Assembly (NCBI RefSeq): GCF_002939865.1
Contig: NZ_MDEE01000007.1
Coordinates: 62,001-126,000 of the forward strand
Origin: Xanthomonas dyei
GTDB lineage: Bacteria; Pseudomonadota; Gammaproteobacteria; Xanthomonadales; Xanthomonadaceae
Direction: 5' to 3'
DNA: 64,000 nt
The position numbers were made by a program, and so were the translations under genes. Within the stretch, counting starts at the first letter, position 1. The number at the start of each line of letters is the position of its first letter. The notes below the pieces were generated by a model. The model ran no database searches. It had not been told where the DNA came from and saw nothing but the letters and a program-made list of their open reading frames with translations. Positions 19,717 through 32,137 of the stretch are shown here, piece after piece.

Positions 19717-20994
19717 ATGTCGAAGATGCGTTTGCCGGTGCTGCTCGCCGCTGCTGGCTGCCTGTGTGCATCGCTGTGCGCGCACGCACAGACCACCGTG
19801 ATCACCGCCGCGCGCCTGCTGGACGTGCAGACCGGTCGCTATGTGGACAAGCCGCAGATCGAAGTGGCCGCCGGCCGCATCACCCGCGTCGGTCGGCAGG
19901 GCGATCCGCTGCCGGCCGCTGCGCAGCGCATCGATCTGGGCGAGCGCACGCTGCTGCCGGGGCTGATCGACATGCATGTGCATCTCACCGTGGCCCCCAC
20001 CTTGGGCGGCTACAAGGGCCTGGAGTACACCGACAATTTCTGGACCGTGGTCGGCGTGGCCAATGCCGCAAAAACGCTGCGCGCAGGGTTCACCACGGTG
20101 CGCAATGTCGGTTCGCTCAACTACGACGATGTCGCGCTCAAGCAGGCGATCGAGCGCGGCACCGTGCCCGGCCCGCGCATCGTGCCGGCGACCTACGCCA
20201 TCGGCGCGACCGGTGGCCACTGCGATGCGACCGAATTCCCGCCCTCGGTCAAGGTCACCGGCCCCGGTGTCGCCGATGGTCCGGACGCGATCCGCGCCGC
20301 GGTGCGGACGCTGCGCAAATACGGCGCAGAAGTGATCAAGTTCTGCGGCACCGGCGGGGTGCTGTCCAAGACCGACAGTGTCGGCGGGCAGCAATACAGC
20401 CTGGAGGAAATGCGCGCGCTGGTGGACGAAGCGCACCGGCTGGGCCTGAAGGTCGCCGTGCACGCGCATGGCACCGCCGGCATCAACGATGCGATCCGCG
20501 CCGGTGCCGACACCATCGAGCACGCCAGCCTGGCCGATGCGGAGTCCTTCAAGCTGGCCAAGGCGCACGGCACCTGGTTTTCGATGGACATCTACAACGA
20601 CGACTACATCCTGGCCGAGGGCGAAAAGAACGGCCTGTTCGCCGAATCGCTGGAAAAGGAGCGCCAGATCGGACGCAAACAGCGTGAGACCTTCCGCGCC
20701 GCGCACGCGGCCGGAGTCAAGCTGGTGTTCGGCAGCGATGGCGGCGTGTATCCCAACGGCGACAACGCCCGCCAGTTCGCCAAGATGGTGGAGTGGGGCA
20801 TGACGCCGTTGCAAGCGATCCGCGCCGCCACCGTGGAGGCAGCCGAGGCCCTGGGGCGCAGCAACGATGTCGGCGCCATCGCCCCGGGCCGCTACGCCGA
20901 TCTGGTCGCGGTCAGCGGCGATCCGCTGCAGGACGTCACCGTGCTGCGGCAGGTAGAGGGCGTGATCAAGGGCGGCGAACGCGTCGCCGAGTGA
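19717..20994 (+). CDS. Secreted amidohydrolase (imidazolonepropionase/prolidase-like)
   Basis: A 425-residue metal-dependent amidohydrolase with a signal peptide (residues 1-24, ending AHAQ), so it is probably periplasmic. The HxH metal site is DMHVHL. The candidate bridging Lys is in VIKFCGTGG. Further metal ligands are His in HAHGTAG and HAS, and the catalytic Asp is in GSDGG. The C-terminus closes the composite beta-sandwich (GRYADLVAVSGDPL). Family members of this type are often labelled Xaa-Pro dipeptidase or imidazolonepropionase-like and cleave peptides or cyclic amides. The ATG at 19717 was chosen because it begins the signal peptide. The substrate is unknown. Confidence 0.85.
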   Translation: MSKMRLPVLLAAAGCLCASLCAHAQTTVITAARLLDVQTGRYVDKPQIEVAAGRITRVGRQGDPLPAAAQRIDLGERTLLPGLIDMHVHLTVAPTLGGYKGLEYTDNFWTVVGVANAAKTLRAGFTTVRNVGSLNYDDVALKQAIERGTVPGPRIVPATYAIGATGGHCDATEFPPSVKVTGPGVADGPDAIRAAVRTLRKYGAEVIKFCGTGGVLSKTDSVGGQQYSLEEMRALVDEAHRLGLKVAVHAHGTAGINDAIRAGADTIEHASLADAESFKLAKAHGTWFSMDIYNDDYILAEGEKNGLFAESLEKERQIGRKQRETFRAAHAAGVKLVFGSDGGVYPNGDNARQFAKMVEWGMTPLQAIRAATVEAAEALGRSNDVGAIAPGRYADLVAVSGDPLQDVTVLRQVEGVIKGGERVAE

Positions 20995-21255
20995 GCACCC
21001 TGGCGCTCGCCGGTGCGGAGCTGCACGCGCGCGGCTGCCTGACGATATGCGCGCCACTGGCGCGTTGATCGGCACGGGACTCACCGAACCTGCGAGTGGC
21101 CACGTCTGCGCACGCTGCCCACAACGCAGGCGCACGCTCAGCCGCTGCAAGATCGCGTCGCCCCGTCTTGCACGAGGCATCGTGGCCTGGGCATGCTGCA
21201 GGTGGAAGCTGTGCGGAGGTCCGGCCACGCAGTCCATCACAGGGAGTGTCGATCG

Positions 21256-21975
21256 ATGCGCAAGGCCGTGCTTGGAATATGGTTTGTCTGCATGCTCGCG
21301 ACAGCGCACACCACAGCAGCGTCCACGCAGGACGATCCGGCCATGGCGGCGGCGCTGGCCAAATGCCCGGGAGCGGCAGCGTTCGTGCGCACGCAGGAGC
21401 AGGCCAAGGCAGATGCCGCTACCGCCCCGCCTGCCGAGACGGCGGCTCCCAGCGAGCCCGCATTGCGCGCGCGGTTGCTGGAAATGGAGCGCCTGGATCA
21501 ACAGGTCCGCAACGGTGACTGGTCGCAGGCAGCGATGGGCAAGATGCTGGCGCTGGACGCCGAACATCTGCCGCAGATGCGTCGCATCGTCGCCGAACAC
21601 GATGGCTTGCCCAGTGTGGCCCAGGTCGGACGCGACGGCGTGGCCGCCGCCTGGCTGCTGGTGCAGCATGCCGACGCCGATCCGGCCCTGCAGGAACGCG
21701 TGCTGGGCACGCTGACCCGGCAGGGCGCACGCCGTGGCGAGGTGTCGGTGCACCAGCAGGTCTTGCTGACCGACCGCGTGCTCGTCGCGAACGGCAAACC
21801 GCAGCGTTACGGCAGCCAACTGGTGCCCGAGCAGGGGCGTTGGGTGCCCAAGCCGATCGCCGATCCGGCGCAGGTGGACGTACTACGCGCCGGCATGGAC
21901 GAGATGCCGCTGGCCGACTACGTGTGCGTGGCCACGCAGCTGTTCCCGGTGCCGTCGACGCCGCCCGGCAGCTGA
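21256..21975 (+). CDS. Secreted DUF6624-like protein
   Basis: A 239-residue protein with a signal peptide (about residues 1-22, ending TAAS). The second half matches the DUF6624 pattern: GLPSVAQVGRDGVAAAWLLV, then QHAD, then LLTDRVLVANGKPQRYGSQL. No enzymatic role is known for this domain; it is often found in secreted proteins of unknown function. The ATG at 21256 has an AGGGAG Shine-Dalgarno sequence. It stands alone after the amidohydrolase, with 261 bp between them, and ends at a terminator shared with a convergent gene. Confidence 0.7.
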   Translation: MRKAVLGIWFVCMLATAHTTAASTQDDPAMAAALAKCPGAAAFVRTQEQAKADAATAPPAETAAPSEPALRARLLEMERLDQQVRNGDWSQAAMGKMLALDAEHLPQMRRIVAEHDGLPSVAQVGRDGVAAAWLLVQHADADPALQERVLGTLTRQGARRGEVSVHQQVLLTDRVLVANGKPQRYGSQLVPEQGRWVPKPIADPAQVDVLRAGMDEMPLADYVCVATQLFPVPSTPPGS

Positions 21976-21981
21976 AACGCA

Positions 21982-22006
21982 AACGGCCCGCACAGGGCGG
22001 GCCGTT
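21982..22006. terminator. Hairpin terminator between convergent genes
   Basis: A 9-bp perfect stem (AACGGCCCG/CGGGCCGTT) with a 7-nt loop, between the DUF6624 gene (+) and the outer-membrane barrel gene (-). The symmetrical AAC...GTT ends suit both directions. Confidence 0.7.
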
Positions 22007-22027
22007 CGCTAGCAACGGTGGCGCAGA

Positions 22028-22840
22028 TCAGAACGCGAACGTCACGCCTGCCACCGGGCCCTTGAACTCCTGCTTCAGGCCGATCAGACCATCGCTGCCG
22101 CGCTGGTCGACGTCGAGCTTGAACCAGTCGTAGCCGGCGAAGATGCCGAAGTTCTTGGTGAAGCGGTATTCGGCGATCGCGTTGGCGCGGCTCAGGTCGC
22201 CCTCGTAGTCGTCGAAGTTGCCCCAGCTGGTGTTGAGGTACTGGCCCTGCACGTTGAACAGCCAATGCTCGCTCGGACGCGCGGTGAAGCGGATACCCAC
22301 CACCGGTGCCACGCCGTCGGCCTTCTCGTCCAGCACGTCGCCGGAGAACACGGTGCCCAGATCGGCATATCCGTTGGCTTCGACCTTGGCATATTCGGCA
22401 CCGATCTGCAGGCCCAGGCTGAATTCCGGTGCATCGATCACCGAGTAGTCGTACACCAGGGTCGCGACCTGATACTTCAGCTCGCCCTTGATGAAGCTGC
22501 CGCTCGGCACGGTTACGCCGCCTGCGCTCAGATCCTGGGTCAGGGTCTCGCGGCGATCCTTGTCGTACTTGAAGTAATCGAAGATCAGGCGCTGACGGGT
22601 GCTGATGCGGAACACGCCATCGACGCGCGGCTCCCATTCCTTGCCGCCCAGCTTGAAATCTTCATTGACCGACACGTTGTTGCCCGCCAGCAGCGTGTTG
22701 CCGCGGATGGTGTTGTCGTTGTCCACATTCATCGCACCGAGGCGAATCTGGAAGCGGTCATCGGTATCTTCGGCGTGTGCCGGCGCGACGTAGGCGACGG
22801 CCAGAACGCACGGGATCGCCAGTGCGAGGAGGTGTTTCAT
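22028..22840 (-). CDS. Outer-membrane beta-barrel protein
   Basis: A 270-residue precursor with a signal peptide (1-23, APAHA-ED). The mature protein shows alternating hydrophobic/polar beta-strands throughout and ends in TFAF, with a terminal Phe, as outer-membrane barrels do. About 10-12 strands can be imagined. I recognise no specific family; it is not OmpW-like. The 5' side carries two short inverted repeats (22961-22993) that could be an operator. It is a single gene, divergent from the atp operon. Confidence 0.7.
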   Translation of the reverse strand: MKHLLALAIPCVLAVAYVAPAHAEDTDDRFQIRLGAMNVDNDNTIRGNTLLAGNNVSVNEDFKLGGKEWEPRVDGVFRISTRQRLIFDYFKYDKDRRETLTQDLSAGGVTVPSGSFIKGELKYQVATLVYDYSVIDAPEFSLGLQIGAEYAKVEANGYADLGTVFSGDVLDEKADGVAPVVGIRFTARPSEHWLFNVQGQYLNTSWGNFDDYEGDLSRANAIAEYRFTKNFGIFAGYDWFKLDVDQRGSDGLIGLKQEFKGPVAGVTFAF

Positions 22841-23384
22841 GGGGAGCTCCGTAATCTTGGAATGGTCAGGCCGATGGGCCAGTGGCGCGCACTATCGATA
22901 AGCCCGCGTCTTCCATAAGTGAAGAGCCTGTCGCACATCCGTGAAGGCGGACATAGCAATCGGACAAAACGGTCCGCATGCCTAATAGGCATGGGCATCG
23001 CGCGCTGGCGGCGCCCAATCCGGCGCTGACGACGACACGCGAAAAGTGTGCCGTAGTGCATACCTGCGGGTACGGTCGTCGCTGCCAACTGCGCAGCCGA
23101 TGATGCTGCACGCGGCAATCGGGCCTCCATCGTGGCCCTGCATAGAGCGAAACGAGCGTGCAATGCAGCGGATTGGACCGCCGATGGGAAAGTGTCAGGG
23201 TGCGACAAAATGCGTAAAAAGCAGGAGCCCCGGTCTCCCAGGGCTCCCATACGCGACCTGCGGCGGTACCTTTCGACGAGGATGTGCAGGCCTCGCAGGT
23301 TCCGACCGCCAGTTTGTGGCAAAGTTCCCACCCGCCGCCGCCGTGCATGTTTGGTGCGTTGCAGCAGCCGATGACCTTTGCCGG
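22841..23384. other. Long divergent intergenic region before the atp operon
   Basis: About 540 bases between the outer-membrane barrel gene and the atp promoter. Frames are open on both strands but are short, without domains or good ribosome sites. The only structures I see are the inverted repeats at 22961-22993. Confidence 0.45.
22961..22993. promoter_or_regulatory. Two adjacent short inverted repeats upstream of an outer-membrane protein gene
   Basis: CGGAC-6 nt-GTCCG (22961-22976) is followed immediately by CATGCCT-3 nt-AGGCATG (22977-22993). They lie about 120-150 bp upstream of the barrel gene start on the minus strand, a usual place for a repressor or activator site. The binding protein is unknown. 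Confidence 0.35.
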
Positions 23385-23414
23385 TTGTCTCGCAATTTGT
23401 CCCATTGCTATACT
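23385..23414 (+). promoter_or_regulatory. Likely sigma-70 promoter of the atp operon
   Basis: TTGTCT (23385-23390) and TATACT (23409-23414) are separated by 18 bp, with an extended -10 TG (TGCTATACT). Transcription would start near 23421, about 50 bp before the GTG of atpI. This is the only strong promoter-like match in the region before the operon. Confidence 0.6.
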
Positions 23415-23473
23415 TTCGCGGCTCGACGAGGCGCAACTGCGCCTCCCCCTCATTCACACGTAAGGTAACCGTA

Positions 23474-23839
23474 GTGCTGAACTCCGTTGACGCGGGTCGG
23501 CGGTTGATGCTGCGCGCTGCGGTATATCCGCTTGCCGCCGTAGCTATAACCAGTCTGGGGTTGCTGTTGGTTGGTCCCCGTTACTCTGCCGGTCTGGCAT
23601 TGACCGGCTTTGCAACGGTACTGGGCGGTTGGGTTGCGGCACGCACCGCGCTCGGCGGCGGCATCCAGGCAGCAGGCATCGCGATGGTGCGGTTGGTGCT
23701 GGCGATGGTGCTGAAGTGGGTGTTGGTATTTGCGGCGTTGTCGCTGGGCTTTGCCCTGTGGCGGCTGCCTCCTCTGGCTCTGTTGGCGGGTATCGCCATC
23801 GGGTTGATTTTTCAGGTTCTGGCTCTGGCCAGACGTTGA
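23474..23839 (+). CDS. atpI: ATP synthase subunit I (AtpI-like)
   Basis: A 121-residue small membrane protein with four hydrophobic segments (about residues 18-36, 40-58, 70-90 and 95-115), in the first position of the atp operon where AtpI is found. AtpI assists c-ring assembly and is not part of the finished enzyme. Sequence conservation in this family is low, so position is the main evidence. The GTG at 23474 follows a TAAGGT ribosome site; an ATG 12 codons further in is the alternative. It is 25 bp upstream of atpB. Confidence 0.75.
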   Translation: MLNSVDAGRRLMLRAAVYPLAAVAITSLGLLLVGPRYSAGLALTGFATVLGGWVAARTALGGGIQAAGIAMVRLVLAMVLKWVLVFAALSLGFALWRLPPLALLAGIAIGLIFQVLALARR

Positions 23840-23864
23840 TTCGAACTTAAAGGGCTCCAGACAC

Positions 23865-25038
<1,174 letters not shown>

Positions 25039-25096
25039 TCCAGCGGTAGCAGGATGTGGAGGCAGCCAGTGCGGTTGCATCCGCGGATGAAGGTCG

Positions 25097-25125
25097 GAAA
25101 GCGTCGCCACTGCGGCGGCGCTTTC
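25097..25125 (+). promoter_or_regulatory. mRNA hairpin in the atpE-atpF gap
   Basis: A 12-bp stem with one G-U pair and a 5-nt loop (GAAAGCGTCGCC...GGCGGCGCTTTC), 58 bp after the atpE stop. It has no T-run, so it is not an intrinsic terminator. It may protect the atpE 3' end and help give subunit c its high stoichiometry. Confidence 0.5.
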
Positions 25126-25151
25126 ACCCCTAAACAGCGATTGAGCGACCC

Positions 25152-25622
25152 ATGGATATCACCCTTACCATCTTTGCCCAGGCGCTGGCCTTCGCCGGTC
25201 TGATCTGGATCGTCGCGACCAAAATCTGGCCGCCGCTGCTGCAGGCGATCGAAGAGCGTCAGCAAAAGATCGCTGAAGGTCTGGCCGCAGCCGATCGCAG
25301 CCAGAAAGATCTGGCGCAGGCGCAGGAAAAGGTCAACGAAGCACTGAAAGACGCACGCACCAAGGCCAACGAGATCATCGATCAGGCCCATGCGCGCGCC
25401 AACCAGATCATCGAAGCGGCCAAGCTCGAGGCGATTGCCGAAGCCAACCGTCAGAAGGATCTGGCCCAGACCGAAATCGACGCATCTGCCACCCGTGCCC
25501 GTGAAGAACTGCGCAAGCAGATCTCGGTGCTGGCGGTCAGCGGCGCCGAGAAGCTGCTCAAGCGCGAAATCGATGCCAACGCCCACAAGGCGCTGCTCGA
25601 CGAGCTGGCGGCGGAGATTTAA
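25152..25622 (+). CDS. atpF: F0F1 ATP synthase subunit b
   Basis: A 156-residue subunit with one N-terminal membrane helix ([20 protein letters not shown]) and a long charged coiled coil (about residues 30-150) that forms the peripheral stalk with delta. The length matches E. coli AtpF (156). It ends 3 bp before the atpH ATG. Confidence 0.96.
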   Translation: MDITLTIFAQALAFAGLIWIVATKIWPPLLQAIEERQQKIAEGLAAADRSQKDLAQAQEKVNEALKDARTKANEIIDQAHARANQIIEAAKLEAIAEANRQKDLAQTEIDASATRAREELRKQISVLAVSGAEKLLKREIDANAHKALLDELAAEI

Positions 25623-25625
25623 TCG

Positions 25626-26153
25626 ATGAGTCAGGCCCTCACACTTGCCCGTCCCTACGGCCGTGCCGCGTTTGCAATCGCGCGTGAGGGCGGTACGTTC
25701 GCGCCCTGGTCCGATGCGCTGGCGTTTTCGGCGCAGGTGGCTGGCGATCCGCGCGTGGCTGCGCTGCTGCTCAACCCGGCCCTGCGCCAGGAACAGGCAG
25801 TGACGTTGCTGGCGCCGCCGCAGGCGAGCGAAGACTATCTGCGTTTCCTCGGCCTGCTGGCCGATGCGCAGCGTTTGTCGGCGCTGCCGGAAATCGCAGG
25901 CTTGTACGAACAGCTGCGCGCCGAGGCCGAACACGTCGTCAAGGCGACCGTGACCTCGGCAACTGAAATGACCGCGGCCGAGCTGGATACGATCGCCGTT
26001 GCACTGAAGAAGCGTTTTGGCCGCGAGGTGGACATCACCACCGCGGTGGATGCATCGCTGATCGGCGGCGCGGTGATCGACACCGGCGACGTGGTCATCG
26101 ACGGCTCGCTGAAGGGCAAGCTCGCGCGTCTGCAAAGCTCGCTCGCCCACTGA
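25626..26153 (+). CDS. atpH: F0F1 ATP synthase subunit delta
   Basis: A 175-residue OSCP/delta subunit. The N-terminal helical bundle begins with [15 protein letters not shown], and the C-terminal part holds the conserved [16 protein letters not shown] and [11 protein letters not shown]. It joins the peripheral stalk to the alpha subunits. Length and order are standard. Confidence 0.95.
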   Translation: MSQALTLARPYGRAAFAIAREGGTFAPWSDALAFSAQVAGDPRVAALLLNPALRQEQAVTLLAPPQASEDYLRFLGLLADAQRLSALPEIAGLYEQLRAEAEHVVKATVTSATEMTAAELDTIAVALKKRFGREVDITTAVDASLIGGAVIDTGDVVIDGSLKGKLARLQSSLAH

Positions 26154-26200
26154 ATTCACATAAACGCATGGCCCTCGCGGCCGGCACCTAGGACTGAACG

Positions 26201-27748
26201 ATGGCAACCACGCTCAACCCCTCCGAAATCAGCGACCTGATCAAGACCCGCATCGAGACGGTCAAGCTGTCCGCGGAGTCGCGCAACGAAGGCTCCGTGA
26301 CCAGCGTGTCCGACGGCATCGTGCGCATCTTCGGCCTGGCCGACGTGATGCAGGGCGAAATGATCGAACTGCCCAACAACACCTTCGCCCTGGCGTTGAA
26401 CCTGGAGCGCGATTCGGTCGGCGCCGTGGTGCTGGGCGATTACGAAAACCTGCGCGAAGGCGACGTGGCCAAGACCACCGGCCGCATCCTGGAAGTGCCG
26501 GTGGGTCCGGAACTGCTGGGCCGCGTGGTCAACGCACTGGGCGAGCCGATCGACGGCAAGGGCCCCCTGGGCGCCACCCAGACCGCACCGGTCGAGCGCG
26601 TTGCGCCGGGCGTGATCTGGCGTAAGTCGGTCGACCAGCCGGTGCAGACCGGTTACAAGTCGGTCGATGCGATGATCCCGATCGGCCGCGGCCAGCGCGA
26701 GCTGGTCATCGGCGACCGCCAGACCGGCAAGACCGCGCTGGCGATCGATGCGGTGATCAACCAGAAGGGCACCGGCATCAAGTGCGTGTATGTGGCGATC
26801 GGCCAGAAGGCCTCGACCGTTGCCAATATCGTACGCAAGCTCGAAGAAAACGGCGCGCTGGCGCACACCGTGGTGGTGGCTGCGACCGCGTCCGAATCGG
26901 CCGCGATGCAGTACATCAGCCCGTATGCCGGCTGCACCATGGGCGAGTACTTCATGGACCGCGGCGAAGACGCGCTGATCGTGTACGACGATCTGTCCAA
27001 GCAGGCCGTGGCCTACCGCCAGATCTCGCTGCTGCTCAAGCGCCCGCCGGGCCGCGAAGCCTATCCGGGCGACGTGTTCTATCTGCACTCCCGCCTGCTG
27101 GAGCGCGCCGCGCGCGTGTCCGAGGAATACGTGGAGAAGTTCACCAACGGTGCGGTGACCGGCAAGACCGGCTCGCTGACCGCGCTGCCGATCATCGAAA
27201 CGCAGGCCGGCGACGTCTCCGCGTTCGTGCCGACCAACGTGATCTCGATCACCGACGGCCAGATCTTCCTGGAAACCGACCTGTTCAACGCCGGTATCCG
27301 CCCGGCCGTGAACGCCGGTATCTCGGTGTCGCGCGTCGGTGGTGCGGCCCAGACCAAGATCATCAAGAAGCTGTCCGGCGGCATCCGTATCTCGCTGGCG
27401 CAGTACCGCGAGCTGGCGGCGTTCGCGCAGTTCGCCTCGGACCTGGACGAAGCCACCCGCAAGCAGCTCGAGCGCGGTCAGCGCGTCACCGAGCTGATGA
27501 AGCAGAAGCAGTACGCACCGATGTCCATCGCCAACCAGGCGCTGTCGATCTACGCCGTCAACGAGGGTTACCTCGATGAAGTGCCGGTCAACAAGCTGCT
27601 GGCGTTCGAAGAAGGCCTGCACGCGCACTTCGCCAACACCCAGGGCGAGTTGATCGACAAGGTCAACAGCACCGGCGGTTGGGACAACGACATCGAAGCC
27701 GCGTTCAAGAAGGGCATCGCAGAGTTCAAGACCACCGGCACCTGGTAA
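26201..27748 (+). CDS. atpA: F0F1 ATP synthase subunit alpha
   Basis: A 515-residue alpha subunit. The N-terminal beta-barrel is followed by the nucleotide-binding domain with P-loop GDRQTGKT (171-178) and the arginine-finger region [14 protein letters not shown]. Alpha subunits bind nucleotide non-catalytically and supply the arginine finger to beta. It is followed by a 181-bp gap holding an inverted repeat before atpG. Confidence 0.98.
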   Translation: MATTLNPSEISDLIKTRIETVKLSAESRNEGSVTSVSDGIVRIFGLADVMQGEMIELPNNTFALALNLERDSVGAVVLGDYENLREGDVAKTTGRILEVPVGPELLGRVVNALGEPIDGKGPLGATQTAPVERVAPGVIWRKSVDQPVQTGYKSVDAMIPIGRGQRELVIGDRQTGKTALAIDAVINQKGTGIKCVYVAIGQKASTVANIVRKLEENGALAHTVVVAATASESAAMQYISPYAGCTMGEYFMDRGEDALIVYDDLSKQAVAYRQISLLLKRPPGREAYPGDVFYLHSRLLERAARVSEEYVEKFTNGAVTGKTGSLTALPIIETQAGDVSAFVPTNVISITDGQIFLETDLFNAGIRPAVNAGISVSRVGGAAQTKIIKKLSGGIRISLAQYRELAAFAQFASDLDEATRKQLERGQRVTELMKQKQYAPMSIANQALSIYAVNEGYLDEVPVNKLLAFEEGLHAHFANTQGELIDKVNSTGGWDNDIEAAFKKGIAEFKTTGTW

Positions 27749-27755
27749 GGCGCCG

Positions 27756-27911
27756 GGATTGGGGATTGGGCATTCGGGATTTGTAGGAGCGGTGGTTCGG
27801 GGCGTTGGCCCATGTCGAATCACCGCTGCCGAATCCCAGATTTAGGAATTAGAGAGTCGTGAAGTGGGACGCGGGAGGCTCTGGCCATTCCTGATTCCCG
27901 ATTCCCGATTC
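27756..27911. repeat. Imperfect inverted repeat (GGGATT/GATTCCC family) between atpA and atpG
   Basis: The left arm (27756-27782) carries GGATTGGGGATTGGGC and CATTCGGGATT units; the right arm (27887-27911) carries ATTCCTGATTCCCGATTCCC. It is the same family as the repeats at 8761, 28796 and 30348. The arms can fold into a long stem inside the atp mRNA. Confidence 0.75.
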
Positions 27912-27929
27912 TCACGAGCGGAGCGAGCA

Positions 27930-28793
27930 ATGGCAGGCGGACGCGAAATCAAAACCAAGATCAAGAGCGTGCAGAACACCCGCAAGGTGACGCGCGCGCT
28001 CGAAATGGTCTCGGCCTCCAAGATCCGCAAGGCGCAGGAGCGCATGAAGACCTCGCGTCCGTATGCGCAGGCGATGAAGCAGGTGATCGGGCATCTGGCG
28101 CAGGCCAGCACCGATTTCCAGCATCCGTTTCTGGTCGAGCGTGAGCAGGTCAAGCGGGTCGGTTACATCGTGATCTCTTCCGACCGCGGCCTGGCCGGTG
28201 GTCTGAACAACAACTTGTTCCGCAAGATGCTGGGCGAAGTGCGCCCGTGGCAGGACAAGGGCGCCGAGATCGACGTGGTGACCATCGGTCAGAAGGCCTC
28301 GGCGTTCTTCCGTCGCATCAAGGTCAACATGGTCGGCAGCGTGACCCACCTGGGCGACAGCCCGCAGGTCGAGCAGCTGATTGGTGTGATCAAGGTGATG
28401 ATCGATGCCTACATCGACGGCAAGGTGGACCGCGTGTATCTGGTCTACAACCGCTTCGTGAACACCATGACGCAGAAGGCCAGCTTCGATCAGCTGCTGC
28501 CGCTGCCGGCCGCCGAGCACAAGGTGGCGCATCACGATTGGGACTACCTGTACGAACCCGATGCCGCGACCGTGCTGGAGCACGTGATGACGCGTTACAT
28601 CGAGTCGCTGGTGTACCAGGCCGTGCTGGAAAACGTGGCATCCGAACATGCCGCGCGCATGGTGGCGATGAAGGCCGCCAGCGACAACGCCAACAAGATG
28701 ATCGGCACCTTGCAACTGGTCTACAACAAGGCACGTCAGGCGGCGATCACCCAGGAAATTTCGGAAATCGTCAGCGGCGCGGCCGCTGTCTAG
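27930..28793 (+). CDS. atpG: F0F1 ATP synthase subunit gamma
   Basis: A 287-residue gamma subunit, the rotating central shaft. The conserved N-terminal helix has [20 protein letters not shown], and the C-terminal helix has [17 protein letters not shown] and the [10 protein letters not shown] end. The ATG at 27930 was chosen because the family begins MAGGREI; upstream codons in the same frame belong to the intergenic repeat. Confidence 0.97.
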   Translation: MAGGREIKTKIKSVQNTRKVTRALEMVSASKIRKAQERMKTSRPYAQAMKQVIGHLAQASTDFQHPFLVEREQVKRVGYIVISSDRGLAGGLNNNLFRKMLGEVRPWQDKGAEIDVVTIGQKASAFFRRIKVNMVGSVTHLGDSPQVEQLIGVIKVMIDAYIDGKVDRVYLVYNRFVNTMTQKASFDQLLPLPAAEHKVAHHDWDYLYEPDAATVLEHVMTRYIESLVYQAVLENVASEHAARMVAMKAASDNANKMIGTLQLVYNKARQAAITQEISEIVSGAAAV

Positions 28794-28795
28794 CC

Positions 28796-30324
<1,529 letters not shown>

Positions 30325-30347
30325 TTGATCCCAGCCGCCATGCGGCT

Positions 30348-30470
30348 GGAATCGGGAATCGGGAATCGGGAATCGTAAAGGCGGGTTTTAGGTGAGTTGG
30401 AAGTCACGAGAATCTGGAAGTGCGCGCAGTCATGCGCTCTTCCGATTCCCGACTCCCGATTCCCGATTCC
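30348..30470. repeat. Near-perfect 28-bp inverted repeat between atpD and atpC
   Basis: Four tandem GGAATCG-type units at 30348-30375 pair with 30443-30470 with a single mismatch in 28 bp, enclosing 67 nt. This is the best-preserved copy of the dispersed family in the window and fills the atpD-atpC gap. Confidence 0.85.
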
Positions 30471-30493
30471 CCGCCTCACTACAGTGAGGCACC

Positions 30494-30916
30494 ATGAGCA
30501 CTATTCGTTGCGACATCGTCAGCGCCGAGAAGGAAATCTTCCACGGTGAGGCGACGCTGGTCGTGGCCACCGGCGAACTGGGCGAGCTGGGCATTGCGCC
30601 CAAGCACGCGCCGCTGATCACCCGCCTGAAGCCGGGCAAGGTGGTGGTCACCACCGCCAGTGGCGAACAGCTGGATTTCGCCATCTCCGGCGGCATCCTG
30701 GAAGTGCAGCCGCAGGTGGTGACCGTGCTGGTCGACACCGCGGTGCGTGCGCAGGACATCGATGAGGCTGCAGTTCGCAAGGTCAAGGAAGAAGCCGAGC
30801 GTCTGCTGGCCAACCGTGGCGACACGGTGGACGTGGCGCAGGCGCAGCGTCAGCTGGCCGAGGCGACGGTGCAGTTGCAGGCGCTGGAGCGGTTGCGACG
30901 CACCCTCAAGCACTGA
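30494..30916 (+). CDS. atpC: F0F1 ATP synthase subunit epsilon
   Basis: A 140-residue epsilon subunit: an N-terminal beta-sandwich ([36 protein letters not shown]) and a C-terminal helical hairpin (about 90-138) that regulates ATPase activity. Last gene of the operon, followed by a strong terminator. Confidence 0.96.
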   Translation: MSTIRCDIVSAEKEIFHGEATLVVATGELGELGIAPKHAPLITRLKPGKVVVTTASGEQLDFAISGGILEVQPQVVTVLVDTAVRAQDIDEAAVRKVKEEAERLLANRGDTVDVAQAQRQLAEATVQLQALERLRRTLKH

Positions 30917-30985
30917 TCGATCGCCTGGCCCATTGCGTGGGCAAGCGACTTGCTTCAGCTGTAATGCCGGATGCAGATGTGGATT

Positions 30986-31021
30986 GAAAACGCCGACCTT
31001 CGTGTCGGCGTTTTCGTTTTT
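30986..31021 (+). terminator. Rho-independent terminator of the atp operon
   Basis: A 12-bp perfect stem (GAAAACGCCGAC/GTCGGCGTTTTC) with a 6-nt loop followed by GTTTTT, 70 bp after the atpC stop. Confidence 0.9.
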
Positions 31022-31143
31022 GGAGATGCGCCTGCGTGGCACAAGGCCGCGTGTTGCCGACAGCGCGCACACTGCGTGGCATGGTTGCCATGCAGCGCTT
31101 CATTGCGCCATGGCATGATCACCCCCGACATTGAGGACACCCC

Positions 31144-31731
31144 ATGACTCGCTCGATCGATGGCTTCCGCGGTTATGCACTGACTTGCACGCTTGCGGTT
31201 GCACTGCTGGGCTGCGCGCTTCCGGCACGCAGCCAGCCGCCGCTGGATCCGCTGCTGGATCGCATCGTGCAACGCAATGCGATCGGCGATGCGGTGGCGC
31301 TGAGCAAGTGGGATAGCGGCAAGCCGGTACTGGACCAGGCGCGCGAAGCGGCGGTGCTGCAGAGCGTGCGCGATCAGGCGCCGGCGCATGGACTGGATGC
31401 CGACGATGCAGCGCGCTTCTTTGCGGCGCAGATCGAGGCCAATAAATCGGTGCAGTACGCGCTGCTGAACCATTGGCACGAACGTGGGCGTGCGCCGGAC
31501 ACCGCACGCCCGGATCTGGCCGCACTGCGCGCGCGCCTGGACCAACTGCAGGGCGAGTTGCTCGATGCGCTGGCCGATGCCGCAGCGGCGCGCTCGGCAC
31601 CGCAATGCGCCGCCAACACGGCACGGTCCGCGTCGCACTACGCGGCGCAATGGCAGCTGGATGCCTTGCACCGTGCGGCACTGGTGCGTGGCCTGGGCGA
31701 CTTTTGCCAGCAGGCACCCGCCAAGAGCTAG
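31144..31731 (+). CDS. aroQ: Periplasmic chorismate mutase (AroQ gamma class)
   Basis: A 195-residue secreted chorismate mutase. A signal peptide (about 1-30, ending PARSQ) is followed by the AroQ helical domain with RIVQRNAIGDAVALSKW, AREAAVLQSVRDQA and FFAAQIEANKSVQYALL, which place the active-site Arg/Lys/Glu/Gln residues. Two Cys in the C-terminal half could form a disulfide. It converts chorismate to prephenate outside the cytoplasm. A functional periplasmic homologue is known from X. oryzae and is discussed as a virulence-related factor. It has its own transcription unit after the atp terminator. Confidence 0.9.
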   Translation: MTRSIDGFRGYALTCTLAVALLGCALPARSQPPLDPLLDRIVQRNAIGDAVALSKWDSGKPVLDQAREAAVLQSVRDQAPAHGLDADDAARFFAAQIEANKSVQYALLNHWHERGRAPDTARPDLAALRARLDQLQGELLDALADAAAARSAPQCAANTARSASHYAAQWQLDALHRAALVRGLGDFCQQAPAKS

Positions 31732-32137
31732 CGCGGCGTTGTTGCTGCAGTGCGTGGCGAGGCAACGCGCTTGCGGTGATGATGTATCGGCAAGGTCGAC
31801 GCACTTTCTAAGCGACCACGCCGCCGCATCGTGCCGCGCGGCTTCCACCTCGATCGCAATAGGGCTGGACACGTAATCGGGTGATGAAGTCGCCAGCGGG
31901 GCAAGGTGCCCCGCGTGGTGGCTGCCCGGTTCCCGCAGCAGATTGGGTGTGCTGTCGCCGGGGTACCCAAGGGCGGTACATGGGCTTGAGCCTCGATCAC
32001 GTCGCATGTGCGCAGCTCAAGCTTGGCAAGCGCCAGCAGTGCGCGCGTTGCTTGGCAGCATGAAACGGTAAACAGCCGGCCACCTTGGTTTGACGACGCA
32101 CGCTGGCGCGCGCTCCAACCTCGCTTGCCGCGCGCCC
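31732..32137. other. Intergenic region without a supported gene
   Basis: About 400 bases between the convergent aroQ and gtrA genes. Short frames exist on both strands but none has a ribosome site plus a recognisable domain. I see no strong terminator hairpin with a T-run. Confidence 0.45.

Noticed and set aside
22866-23453. Minus-strand frames of about 200 codons before the atp operon
   Set aside because: Two overlapping frames, neither with a ribosome site, signal or domain; composition is like random GC-rich sequence.
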